Source of the DNA: Thermoplasmata archaeon
GTDB taxonomy: Archaea > Thermoplasmatota > Thermoplasmata > Thermoplasmatales > Thermoplasmataceae
DNA: 23,524 nt
Assembly (NCBI GenBank): GCA_021799315.1
Contig: JAJZAR010000011.1
Location: forward strand, 1 to 23,524
Direction of reading: 5' to 3'
A program made the position numbers and the translations under genes. The notes below the pieces were generated by a model, which searched no databases, was not told the DNA's origin, and was given only the letters and a program-made list of their open reading frames with translations. This document shows positions 6,841 to 13,928 of the stretch, piece by piece. How positions within the stretch are numbered: the stretch's first letter is position 1; the number at the start of each line of letters is the position of its first letter.

Positions 6841-7280
6841 TGCTTTTCTCCATAAGTAGAACGTTATTACTCAAAACAAATTTCTATAGAAAGTGTCCTG
6901 TTAAAAATTACCAGTAAAATATAGGGTAATTTCATTCAGGCTTCGGCTTCAATTGATTTTATAAATCTAAATGTACTCATATTATTTTTATACCACTTCT
7001 GATCCCACTGAACTAACTGGCGACATGTGTGCTTGATATACAATATATTTCCATTGGATAGCCGGATAAAATGCTATTCCCGCATATTTTTTATTCATAA
7101 TTTGAATTTCAAAATATTCAGATGCGTGACGACCCTATAAAAACATTATTCGAACGCATTTGAATTTGCTGGGAATCGACCACAGTGCTAAATATTTTAT
7201 AGAAAAAAAATCATCTTTGCTGTAACATGAATATACCAACTTAATATTCTTCCACTTCTGGGTTTGAATACACATTGATT
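6841..7280. other. Long intergenic region, AT-rich
   Basis: About 440 bases between the reductase promoter and the small helical gene hold no convincing intact gene on either strand. The only protein-like stretch is the open frame at 6936-7073, listed separately. Several TATA-like sequences occur (for example 6954-6966) but nothing follows them. No inverted terminal repeats of an insertion sequence were seen. Confidence 0.35.
6936..7073 (-). pseudogene. Possible 3' remnant of a protein gene
   Basis: This minus-strand frame is open for 45 codons between two stops and reads protein-like, with RQLVQWDQKWYKNN followed by MSTFRFIKSIEAEA and a stop. It has no ATG before the internal one, and a neighbouring frame from about 7099 (MNKKYAGIAFYP) leads into it, as if a frameshift separated the two. 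I do not recognise the family. It may be a decayed gene, for instance the end of a transposase, or a chance frame. Confidence 0.25.
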
Positions 7281-7427
7281 TTATTTTGCAATCTTCTTCT
7301 TTAACTGTTCAATCTCATACTGTATATTCTTGTCCAGAGGATTCTTCTTTGCTTTGGCTTCCAGTTCTACCAGTTTATCCTCAAGGCTCTTTTTCTTTCT
7401 TGTTAAATCTCTTTTGCCCAGACCCAT
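7281..7427 (-). CDS. Small charged helical (coiled-coil) protein, 48 aa
   Basis: The 48-residue product begins MGLGKRDLTRKKK and continues with heptad-like spacing (SLEDKLVELEAKAKK, then IQYEIEQLKKKIAK), interrupted by an NPLDKN turn at about 29-34. It therefore looks like a helical hairpin. The composition is strongly basic and acidic, as in a real soluble protein, and a TATA box is centred 27 bases before the ATG. Function unknown. The gene is followed after 53 bases by nothing on its strand, and precedes the reductase by 500 bases, so it is probably monocistronic. Confidence 0.72.
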   Translation of the reverse strand: MGLGKRDLTRKKKSLEDKLVELEAKAKKNPLDKNIQYEIEQLKKKIAK

Positions 7428-7448
7428 TTTTAACCATAGGTTGAATAG

Positions 7449-7459
7449 ATATAAATATT
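7449..7459 (-). promoter_or_regulatory. TATA box of the 48-aa helical protein gene
   Basis: The minus strand reads ATATTTATAT, centred about 27 bases before the ATG at 7427; this fits a leaderless mRNA. Confidence 0.5.
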
Positions 7460-7479
7460 TTCAAATAAAATCTTCACAT

Positions 7480-8349
7480 TCAGTCTTTAAACTTGTATGT
7501 TTCAACTCCAGAAACATCTGTTTTCAGCCTAAAAACAGAACCACCCATATCAGACACGTTTGGAGTCTGTGCATCTGTCAATTTAGCCGAGGAAACAAAA
7601 AGCTCATCAAGGTCCTTCCCACCAAACACACATGATGTTACGTTTGTTGCAGGCAGTTTTATGCTTTGCAATTTCTTACCTGTATCAGGGTTCCATTGTG
7701 ATACCTGGTGCCCTGCCCAATGGCAGACCCATAACATGCCTTCAGAGTCCATATTCATGCCATCTGGATACCCATCCTCATGGCTCATGTCTGCTGCAAC
7801 TTTTCCATTCGTCAAATGGCAATCTTCGTCAAAATCGTAAACCATAACCTTCCTTGTGGGTGTATCTATATGATAGAACTTTTTCTTTTCGTTGTTCCAT
7901 GCGAGACCATTGGAAATTGTGAAATGATCGAGCACCTTCTTAAGATCTCCATCGTGGGTATAAACATAAAGTGCACCTGTCGGTGATTTTTCATTCATGT
8001 CCATTGTTCCTGCCCAGTAATTTCCAAAGGGATCCACTTTTCCATCGTTAAATCTGTTAGATTGTATGTCTTTTTCGACTTCCCCCAGAAGTTCTTCATC
8101 TCCGTTGGTTGGATCTATTCTGTAATATCCGTGCCCAATAGTTGCATACAACTTTCCGCTTCTAGACGGTACCAGAGACGATATCATGCCCTTTGTTTTC
8201 AAAGTTTCAATCTTTTTTCCTCCCAGTCTGAGGCTGGAAAAATGCATTCCCTTGATATCTATCCAGTAAACTGTTTGATTTCTGGAGTCCCAAGTGGGAC
8301 CTTCACCTAAAATTTCTGTTTTTTCAGTGATTAGTTCATACTGGTCCAT
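7480..8349 (-). CDS. SMP-30/gluconolactonase/LRE family protein
   Basis: The 289-residue protein is a six-bladed beta-propeller of the SMP-30 family. The divalent-metal site is intact: Glu16 in LGEGPTW, Asn147 in SNGLAWN and Asp196 in YPDGMNMD, with the substrate loop Arg99-Asn101 in NRFNDGK. The length is typical and no signal peptide is visible, so it should act in the cytoplasm. Known members hydrolyse aldonolactones. In Thermoplasmatales, which break down glucose through a non-phosphorylative Entner-Doudoroff route, a gluconolactonase would follow glucose dehydrogenase; this assignment is inferred, since the family also includes other lactonases. A TATA box 27 bases before the ATG suggests a leaderless transcript, divergent from the aminopeptidase gene. 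Confidence 0.9.
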   Translation of the reverse strand: MDQYELITEKTEILGEGPTWDSRNQTVYWIDIKGMHFSSLRLGGKKIETLKTKGMISSLVPSRSGKLYATIGHGYYRIDPTNGDEELLGEVEKDIQSNRFNDGKVDPFGNYWAGTMDMNEKSPTGALYVYTHDGDLKKVLDHFTISNGLAWNNEKKKFYHIDTPTRKVMVYDFDEDCHLTNGKVAADMSHEDGYPDGMNMDSEGMLWVCHWAGHQVSQWNPDTGKKLQSIKLPATNVTSCVFGGKDLDELFVSSAKLTDAQTPNVSDMGGSVFRLKTDVSGVETYKFKD

Positions 8350-8370
8350 TATTTGTCATATCAAACAACC

Positions 8371-8380
8371 TATTATAATT
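8371..8380 (-). promoter_or_regulatory. TATA box of the SMP-30 gene
   Basis: The minus strand reads AATTATAATA, centred 27 bases before the ATG at 8349. Confidence 0.5.
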
Positions 8381-8491
8381 CTACGTGTGATCGCCCCTAT
8401 CCATTTTCACAATTGAGTTAAGCCTTTATTCTTTACTTTATTCCGGAATATCTTTTCTGCCTTCATTAGAGACGGTATAAAATCTGAAATC

Positions 8492-8500
8492 CAATAAATA
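8492..8500 (+). promoter_or_regulatory. TATA box of the aminopeptidase gene
   Basis: CAATAAATA lies about 30 bases before the ATG at 8527. Other AT-rich candidates occur at 8474-8483 and 8521-8526, so the start of transcription is not certain. Confidence 0.35.
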
Positions 8501-8526
8501 CACTTTGTTGAAAGAAAAGAGTATTT

Positions 8527-10932
8527 ATGCAAATATACATAATGGCTAACATGGAAGTCAGGAACTACAACATAGAAATTGATTATAACCACACAGATCA
8601 TACATACAATGGAAAGGTGAAGATTGCTGTAACTGGAAAGGAGAAAAACATTCTTCTTAATTCAGATAATCATAACATAAAGAGTGTTTTACTAAATGGG
8701 AAAGAAGTTAAATTCACACAGGGGAGAAGGCACGATGAGATCATCATAAATGAAGAATTGAAGGGTGATTCTGAGATTAACATAAGCTTCAGCGCAACTC
8801 TTAATAAAAGCCTTACGGGCCTGTATCTTGCAAAAAGTTCTGATGGATCGGAAATGGCCACGACACAGTTTGAATCCATTGGCGCCAGAAAAGCCTTTCC
8901 CTGTTTTGATGAACCAAAATTGAAAGCTACCTTTGATCTGTCCATAACATGCTCAAAGGATCTTGATGTCATTTCAAATATGGAACCAAAGGATATAAGA
9001 GAAAAGGATAACAAAAAAACTGTTCAGTTCCATACAACGCCAAAAATGTCAACTTACCTTCTGTACATGGGCATAGGCAAATTTGAAACCAGAGAAAGTA
9101 AATACGGAAATGTCAAGCTTTATCTTTCAGGTCTTAAGGGCAACCTGGATACCACAGACTTTCCTCTTGAAATAGCTGCGAAGTGCCTTGAATTTTTCAA
9201 CAAGTATTTCGGCATAGAATATGCTCTTCCAAAAATGCATCTGATTTCCGTCCCTGAATTTGCTGCAGGAGCCATGGAAAACTGGGGCGCCATAACCTTC
9301 AGAGAAACCGCGATCTTGGTGAATAAGAGCACAAGCGGAATCACAAGAAAAAGGGTTGCTGCAGTGATTGCACACGAAATAGCTCACCAGTGGTTTGGAG
9401 ACCTTGTCACAATGGAATGGTGGAACGATCTGTGGCTGAACGAAAGTTTTGCCACATTTATGATGTATAAGGTCATAGATGAGTATTACCCGGAATGGAA
9501 GGCTACGGGTGATATGTTGCTCACTAGAGCCAGAGGTGCGTTCCATGATGATTCACTTGAAAGTACTCATCCCATAGAAGCCAATGTTAAGGAGCCTGAG
9601 GAGATTGAACAGATATTTGACCAGATCAGCTACGGTAAAGGCGGAATGATTCTCAGAATGATTGAATCCTATGCAGGCAAAGAGGCTTTCAGACAGGGGT
9701 TGCATAATTATCTTACAAAGTTTTCCTACGCCAACGCAAGGGGACAGGATCTGTGGAAGAGCATTGCAGAGGCTTCAGGGAAACCCGTTGACAAAATAAT
9801 GGAATCATGGGTCAAAAGAGAAGGGTATCCATTTATAGAAGCCACATTCTCAGGAGACAGTGTGAAGTTGCGCCAGGAAAAATTTATGCTTTCCGGTGCA
9901 AGAAAAGAGGGAATGTGGCCCATTCCACTTACTGTTCTCAGGGACAGCGGGAAAGAATCCCAGTTAATGGAAGAGTCGGAAATAACCATCGAAAGGAAAG
10001 GTTTTATAAAATTGAATATAGAGGATACAGGCTTCTACAGAGTGCTTTATCCCAGGGAGTTTTACGATGGTTTGTCAAACATCATGAGCAAAGTGGATTA
10101 TAAGGATCTGATTAACATAATGTCCGATATTTATGCTTTCCTTATTGCAGGAAAGACCGATCTGAATACATACCTGAATACCGTGGAGAAAATGATTCCC
10201 TGTGAAGAACTGAATGTTGTAACACAGATTTCCAATGACTTGACTGAACTGAGAAGCATACTTCCTGAGAATGAGAAACTGAAAAATGTGTTCCTTCAAT
10301 TCCATGAGAAACAGGCCAACAGGCTTGAAAATATGAAGGAACTGGATATGAACAATTCCATCCTATATGGAGTCATAATGAGGAGGCTTGTTGAGGTGAA
10401 TAAAACCAGAGCCGATCAGCTGGCGTCCAGATTCAGAGACCTTGAATCAGAAAAACCAGATATGAGGGAAGCTGTGGCCTTTGCATATTCCAAAGAAGTG
10501 GGAAACTATGAAGAAATGAGAGAAAAACTGTTTTCTGTGAAAAGTGATGAGGACAGGGTCAAAATTTTGGTTGCCATTGGTCATCTAAGAGGCGAGCACA
10601 CCTACGAGTCAATGGTGGATCTTATTGATAGCGGAAAAGTCAAGAAGCAGGATGTGGCATCCTATTTTACATCATTCGGTTCCTATGCCGGAAACAGGGA
10701 GCTGGCATTTGCAAAATTCCAGGAAATGGTTGAAAAATTGCTGGACTTCTTCAGTGGTTCTGGAACAGCTTCAAACCTTGTATTCGCTCTCACGCCTCTT
10801 GTGGGACTGGGGAGAGAGGAGAAAATGGAAGCACTTCTTCATAGAATAAGCAATTCAAAGATTGAGGTGGGAATCAGGAAAGGTCTGGAAAAGCTCATGA
10901 TCAACAAGAGGACAGTTCAGAGATTGCAATAA
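8527..10932 (+). CDS. M1 family aminopeptidase, tricorn protease interacting factor F2/F3 type
   Basis: The 801-residue protein is a gluzincin aminopeptidase: GAMEN exopeptidase motif (248-252), zinc motif HEIAH (283-287) and third zinc ligand Glu306 in WLNESFA, followed by a helical C-terminal half. The N-terminal MEVRNYNIEIDY matches how tricorn interacting factors F2 and F3 of Thermoplasma begin. These factors trim the short peptides released by the proteasome and tricorn protease to free amino acids in the cytoplasm. Three in-frame ATGs (8527, 8542, 8551) compete; 8551 gives the family-like start and 8527 fits the TATA spacing best. I cannot tell F2 from F3. The three-repeat protein follows 14 bases downstream, probably in the same mRNA. 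Confidence 0.93.
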   Translation: MQIYIMANMEVRNYNIEIDYNHTDHTYNGKVKIAVTGKEKNILLNSDNHNIKSVLLNGKEVKFTQGRRHDEIIINEELKGDSEINISFSATLNKSLTGLYLAKSSDGSEMATTQFESIGARKAFPCFDEPKLKATFDLSITCSKDLDVISNMEPKDIREKDNKKTVQFHTTPKMSTYLLYMGIGKFETRESKYGNVKLYLSGLKGNLDTTDFPLEIAAKCLEFFNKYFGIEYALPKMHLISVPEFAAGAMENWGAITFRETAILVNKSTSGITRKRVAAVIAHEIAHQWFGDLVTMEWWNDLWLNESFATFMMYKVIDEYYPEWKATGDMLLTRARGAFHDDSLESTHPIEANVKEPEEIEQIFDQISYGKGGMILRMIESYAGKEAFRQGLHNYLTKFSYANARGQDLWKSIAEASGKPVDKIMESWVKREGYPFIEATFSGDSVKLRQEKFMLSGARKEGMWPIPLTVLRDSGKESQLMEESEITIERKGFIKLNIEDTGFYRVLYPREFYDGLSNIMSKVDYKDLINIMSDIYAFLIAGKTDLNTYLNTVEKMIPCEELNVVTQISNDLTELRSILPENEKLKNVFLQFHEKQANRLENMKELDMNNSILYGVIMRRLVEVNKTRADQLASRFRDLESEKPDMREAVAFAYSKEVGNYEEMREKLFSVKSDEDRVKILVAIGHLRGEHTYESMVDLIDSGKVKKQDVASYFTSFGSYAGNRELAFAKFQEMVEKLLDFFSGSGTASNLVFALTPLVGLGREEKMEALLHRISNSKIEVGIRKGLEKLMINKRTVQRLQ

Positions 10933-10946
10933 AGAGGTGTTGAGGA

Positions 10947-11501
10947 ATGGCGAATGGACCAACTAGGAGCCAGATTAATTTCATAAACAAACTTACGGAA
11001 TCAGATGCAGGTAGACTGGAGGAATCAGAAAACTTTCTCAAACATCTGGGCAAAGGAAGTGTATCAGAACTCACAGTACCTGAGGCTTCTTCACTTATAG
11101 ATAAGCTGAAAAAAATACATGTTGCCGGAGATGAAATGAGCAGATCTGGGCCAACAGATAAACAGATAAAATTCATTGGGAACCTTCAGGATTCTGAAGA
11201 AAGAATAAAATATACAACCAAGTTCCTTTCTGGAATTAACAAGAAAAACTACTCAGAATTGACCTTGAGCGAAGCTTCCTCACTTATTGACGGTCTAATG
11301 GGAATGAAAGGATCTGGATCAGCGAATACATCCAGAGATTTCAATGTCACTCCAAAGCAGGTAAATTTTATTAAAAGTTTACAGACCTCAGAACGAGAAA
11401 CAAAAATCTCCAGTGAGTTTCTTACAAGCCTTGGAAAAAAGAGTGTGGAGGAGCTGACCAGAACAGAAGCAAGCAAACTTATTGAAAAGCTTAAGAAATA
11501 A
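10947..11501 (+). CDS. Protein of three tandem ~50-residue helical repeats
   Basis: The 184 residues are three copies of one module at about 5-56, 69-117 and 134-184, joined by Ser/Gly-rich linkers. Each copy has the pattern PTxxQxxFIxxL, then SE...FLxxLgKkS, then ELTxxEASxLIdkLkk. The ELTxxEAS element followed by a LI..L helix resembles short modules seen at the ends of various phage and DNA-associated proteins, but I cannot name a function. GAGGTG (10934-10939) is a clear ribosome site seven bases before the ATG, and the gene directly follows the tricorn-factor gene, so the two are probably co-transcribed. The product is charged, soluble and lacks cysteine. A T-rich stretch after the stop may end the transcript. 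Confidence 0.85.
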   Translation: MANGPTRSQINFINKLTESDAGRLEESENFLKHLGKGSVSELTVPEASSLIDKLKKIHVAGDEMSRSGPTDKQIKFIGNLQDSEERIKYTTKFLSGINKKNYSELTLSEASSLIDGLMGMKGSGSANTSRDFNVTPKQVNFIKSLQTSERETKISSEFLTSLGKKSVEELTRTEASKLIEKLKK

Positions 11502-11514
11502 TTTCTTTTTGATA

Positions 11515-12462
11515 TCAAGCCATATGCCTTCTCTCCAGTGCCCTAACATGCAGCCTGCGGGATATTTCAATAAATGGCCTGATGAGTAATTCAGCACTTC
11601 CCGCAATGAACAGATACACGCCAAATACCTCGTTTCCATTGGGTAAAAATTCAATACTCCCCAGAAGAAATTCAACACCTACCAGAACATCGTTTGCGAT
11701 GGAAAGGTATCCATAATAGGATGAAACTCTCTCTTTTCTTGCCTTTGCTTTTTCAAATTTACTCAGAGCGGAAGCGAAATGGTTTTTGCTGATTATTTTT
11801 CTGTAATTTAACAACAAAAACAACAGTTTTCCATCTTCTATTAGGCTGTAAGCACCATCCACCAGTCTGATCCTAGTATAATCCGAGAGGGATGAAATGT
11901 ATGAGTAGCCTCCATTTCCATATAATCCTCTCTTAAGTATGAGCAGCAACTCCAGAAACCATGGTTCTTTTGCAAATTTACTGAAGTCATCTATCTCTCC
12001 GATTCTCTTGATGTGCTTATCCAGAAACTCCTTTACCCTCTTATCCACCAGAAATTCTTTGTTGAGTACAGCAGATATGATTGCTCTTTCTCCTGGTTTC
12101 CAGTTAGGTTTTTCTCCATCGTAATACAGCTTGTTTGAGAGAATCATTTCAACAAGAGCCGGCTCCATTCTGGCCAGAAGAGCTACATTGAAACATAGAT
12201 TTTCCTTTGAAAGGTTGTCTAAAATTAGTTCCATATTGTCATCTTCCAGTTCTATTGATCCTTCTGGAAAATATACGAAAGCATCTTTGTCATTGCTATC
12301 TTCAATATATCCATCATTTACCAGGGATTTCCTCACTTCTGTTCCGTCTTCGCCTGTTAGAATTCTGAAGCTATCTAACATATCTCCCCATGTGACCTCA
12401 GAATTGTATTCCCCACCATGAACAAGTCGGGATAAATAAATAAAAGTGCTTCTCTTATCCAT
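11515..12462 (-). CDS. Membrane protein with C-terminal YrhK-like domain
   Basis: The 315-residue protein has a long hydrophilic helical N-terminal part (1-245) that I do not recognise. It is followed by a YrhK-like module at about 250-306: a YLSIANDVLVGVEFLLGS helix, a short NGNEVFG turn, and a second helix with IAGSAELLIRP ending in a basic tail. That module gives two membrane helices (roughly 253-273 and 278-297). The first ~60 residues could be a winged-helix-like region, but this is a weak impression. The gene is convergent with the repeat protein (13 bases apart) and appears to stand alone. Its function is unknown; the N-terminal part should face one side as a large domain anchored by the hairpin. 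Confidence 0.8.
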   Translation of the reverse strand: MDKRSTFIYLSRLVHGGEYNSEVTWGDMLDSFRILTGEDGTEVRKSLVNDGYIEDSNDKDAFVYFPEGSIELEDDNMELILDNLSKENLCFNVALLARMEPALVEMILSNKLYYDGEKPNWKPGERAIISAVLNKEFLVDKRVKEFLDKHIKRIGEIDDFSKFAKEPWFLELLLILKRGLYGNGGYSYISSLSDYTRIRLVDGAYSLIEDGKLLFLLLNYRKIISKNHFASALSKFEKAKARKERVSSYYGYLSIANDVLVGVEFLLGSIEFLPNGNEVFGVYLFIAGSAELLIRPFIEISRRLHVRALERRHMA

Positions 12463-12632
12463 GTAACATTATTTTTCTGTGTTACTTCACTTTTTTTATG
12501 AAAAGTGTTGCCATTCATCAGTAAATGGTTGAAAGAATAATTGTGCAAATTCCATTCCTTTGCCTGCCGTTTTCCAGATAAACTTTCAAATTGAAATTTA
12601 ATTTTGACTCAATGACAATGACTTATGAAAAG

Positions 12633-12899
12633 TCAGTCGTCTATTTCCACTAACTTATTTCTAGATGTAAAGCCTGATAGTATTTTCACACTTGTGGAAG
12701 GGATGCCATAGTATCTTGAAATTTGCTTCATCACATCAATGTTGGCCTTATTCATTTCCCTCGGTTCCATTGTGTAAACCCTTATAAAATCGGTTTCCTC
12801 TATAATTCTATCCTTACCATGGGACACTTTGACTTTCAAACGCTTCACCATTTTGCTTCCTCTTTCAATTGAGGTTCTAACAGAGTGCGGTACCTCCAT
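12633..12899 (-). CDS. DUF167 (YggU-like) family protein
   Basis: The 88-residue protein ends in a DUF167 fold. IRVYTMEPREMNKANIDVM (39-57) corresponds to the family's strand plus GKAN motif, here NKAN, and VKILSGFTSRNKLVEI (71-86) corresponds to the conserved strand-Gly-x-x-Ser-R-x-K strand. The family is small, alpha/beta and widespread, without an established biochemical role. The N-terminal 16 residues are extra; the ATG at residue 17 is an alternative start, but GAGGT directly precedes the first ATG. The gene stands alone with 109 bases to the TAAGTTAA octamer upstream. Confidence 0.8.
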   Translation of the reverse strand: MEVPHSVRTSIERGSKMVKRLKVKVSHGKDRIIEETDFIRVYTMEPREMNKANIDVMKQISRYYGIPSTSVKILSGFTSRNKLVEIDD

Positions 12900-13066
12900 T
12901 TACCTCACAATATGTGTATTAATAATGAAAATAACATCAAGGTATTAGCTTTTTGTGAGAGCCAAACATTTACTCACAGCATTGTTGATTTAGGAAAAAT
13001 ACTAAGATTTAACTTAACACCATTTATTGACCGCCATAGTATCTGTTCCGTTAAGCTGAATTATTT

Positions 13067-13552
13067 TCAAGCTCCAAATAGTACAATGATCACTATAATT
13101 GCAATGACTGAACAGGCTGAAAGAAGTGTGGCCAATCTGTGCCTTCCACTGAATAGGGCAAGAAAAGATCCAAGTATTCCAATAATAATTAAGGGAGCAG
13201 CAATTGCTCCGGAAATACCCTTTTCTAATCCAAATTGCGGAATCTGACGTATGAAAAAATATGAAAGATAGGTGACAAGAATGCCTATAAAAAGCATTGT
13301 TATGGAGAATATGAAAAGTGGTGAAACACGGTTTTTCTCAGACAGCTTTTCCTTTTTAATCTCCTCAATTCTATCATCTTCTGTTACCTCCCTTATCTGT
13401 TCTATGTATCTCCAGGGCAGGAACACTTTGTTTTCATTATATGCAACCATGATACCCATGTCATCATAGCTTAGAAGAGTGCAAACCATTCTGGACATGT
13501 TTCCTTCGTAAACAACGGTAACCGTAGTATTTATAAAACGCTCTATTGCCAA
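13067..13552 (-). CDS. Membrane protein with N-terminal Sm-like small beta domain
   Basis: Residues 1-54 look like a small beta-barrel of the LSm/SH3 kind: strand TTVTVVYEG, strand RMVCTLLSYDDMG, strand IMVAYNENKVFLPWRYIEQI. A charged linker rich in Lys and Glu (58-75) and three membrane helices (about 78-101, 115-135, 139-160) follow. The frame begins with TTG at 13552; the next ATG, at 13498, has a ribosome site (GAAGGA) and a TATA box (TTTATAAATAC, 13529-13537) but would remove the first strand, so I kept the TTG. I do not recognise a characterised homologue. The domain order suggests a soluble sensor or oligomerisation barrel tethered to the membrane; this is inference only. Confidence 0.72.
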   Translation of the reverse strand: MAIERFINTTVTVVYEGNMSRMVCTLLSYDDMGIMVAYNENKVFLPWRYIEQIREVTEDDRIEEIKKEKLSEKNRVSPLFIFSITMLFIGILVTYLSYFFIRQIPQFGLEKGISGAIAAPLIIIGILGSFLALFSGRHRLATLLSACSVIAIIVIIVLFGA

Positions 13553-13628
13553 CAGCGTTATATTTTTATTACAATATTAAGACTTTCTTTAATAAAAAAA
13601 TAATGCTCAACTGAAAAGTAGTTAATTA

Positions 13629-13928
13629 CTAATCCTCTGGGAACGTATTTTTTATCCATTGAGTTAAGTTGTTCATGAGAGATTCGAAATGTTCTCCAAG
13701 ATCATACATGTTTTTAATACTTAAAGAGTGAAGAATGGCCCCTACATGATCTGAAAGAACATCAATGTCAATATTGTTTGACCGTTGCCATGCCTCTGAA
13801 AGAAAATGATTTTTTATTGAAAGGCTCATAAGAGCCTCTGAGAGCAGGGGGTTCCTATGCCTTATTTCCCCTGCTTTCTCCCTGAGTTTTCTTGATAGAA
13901 TTTCCTCTTTGATTTCCTGAATGCCCAC
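13629..13928 (-). CDS. Small helical protein translationally coupled to NrdJ
   Basis: The 99-residue product is predicted by eye to be all-helical (for example IQEIKEEILSRKLREKAGEI and SEALMSLSIKNHFLSEAW) with no cysteine and no membrane segment. Its GTG start shares the G of the NrdJ stop codon (TAGTG), so translation must depend on ribosomes finishing nrdJ. This tight coupling suggests a role tied to the reductase, such as assembly, regulation or metabolism of its B12 cofactor. I do not recognise the family. The GTG call rests on the overlap; the next ATG would cut away a third of the protein. Confidence 0.75.
   Translation of the reverse strand: MGIQEIKEEILSRKLREKAGEIRHRNPLLSEALMSLSIKNHFLSEAWQRSNNIDIDVLSDHVGAILHSLSIKNMYDLGEHFESLMNNLTQWIKNTFPED

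Noticed and set aside
7121..7200. Sequence resembling part of a tRNA T-arm (GTTCGAAT on the minus strand)
   Set aside because: No acceptor, D or anticodon stems can be paired around it.
12885..13247. Plus-strand ORF of 120 codons beginning with an ATG near 12885
   Set aside because: Half of it lies antisense to the Sm-like membrane protein gene, whose hydrophobic pattern is much more convincing, and it has no TATA element or ribosome site.
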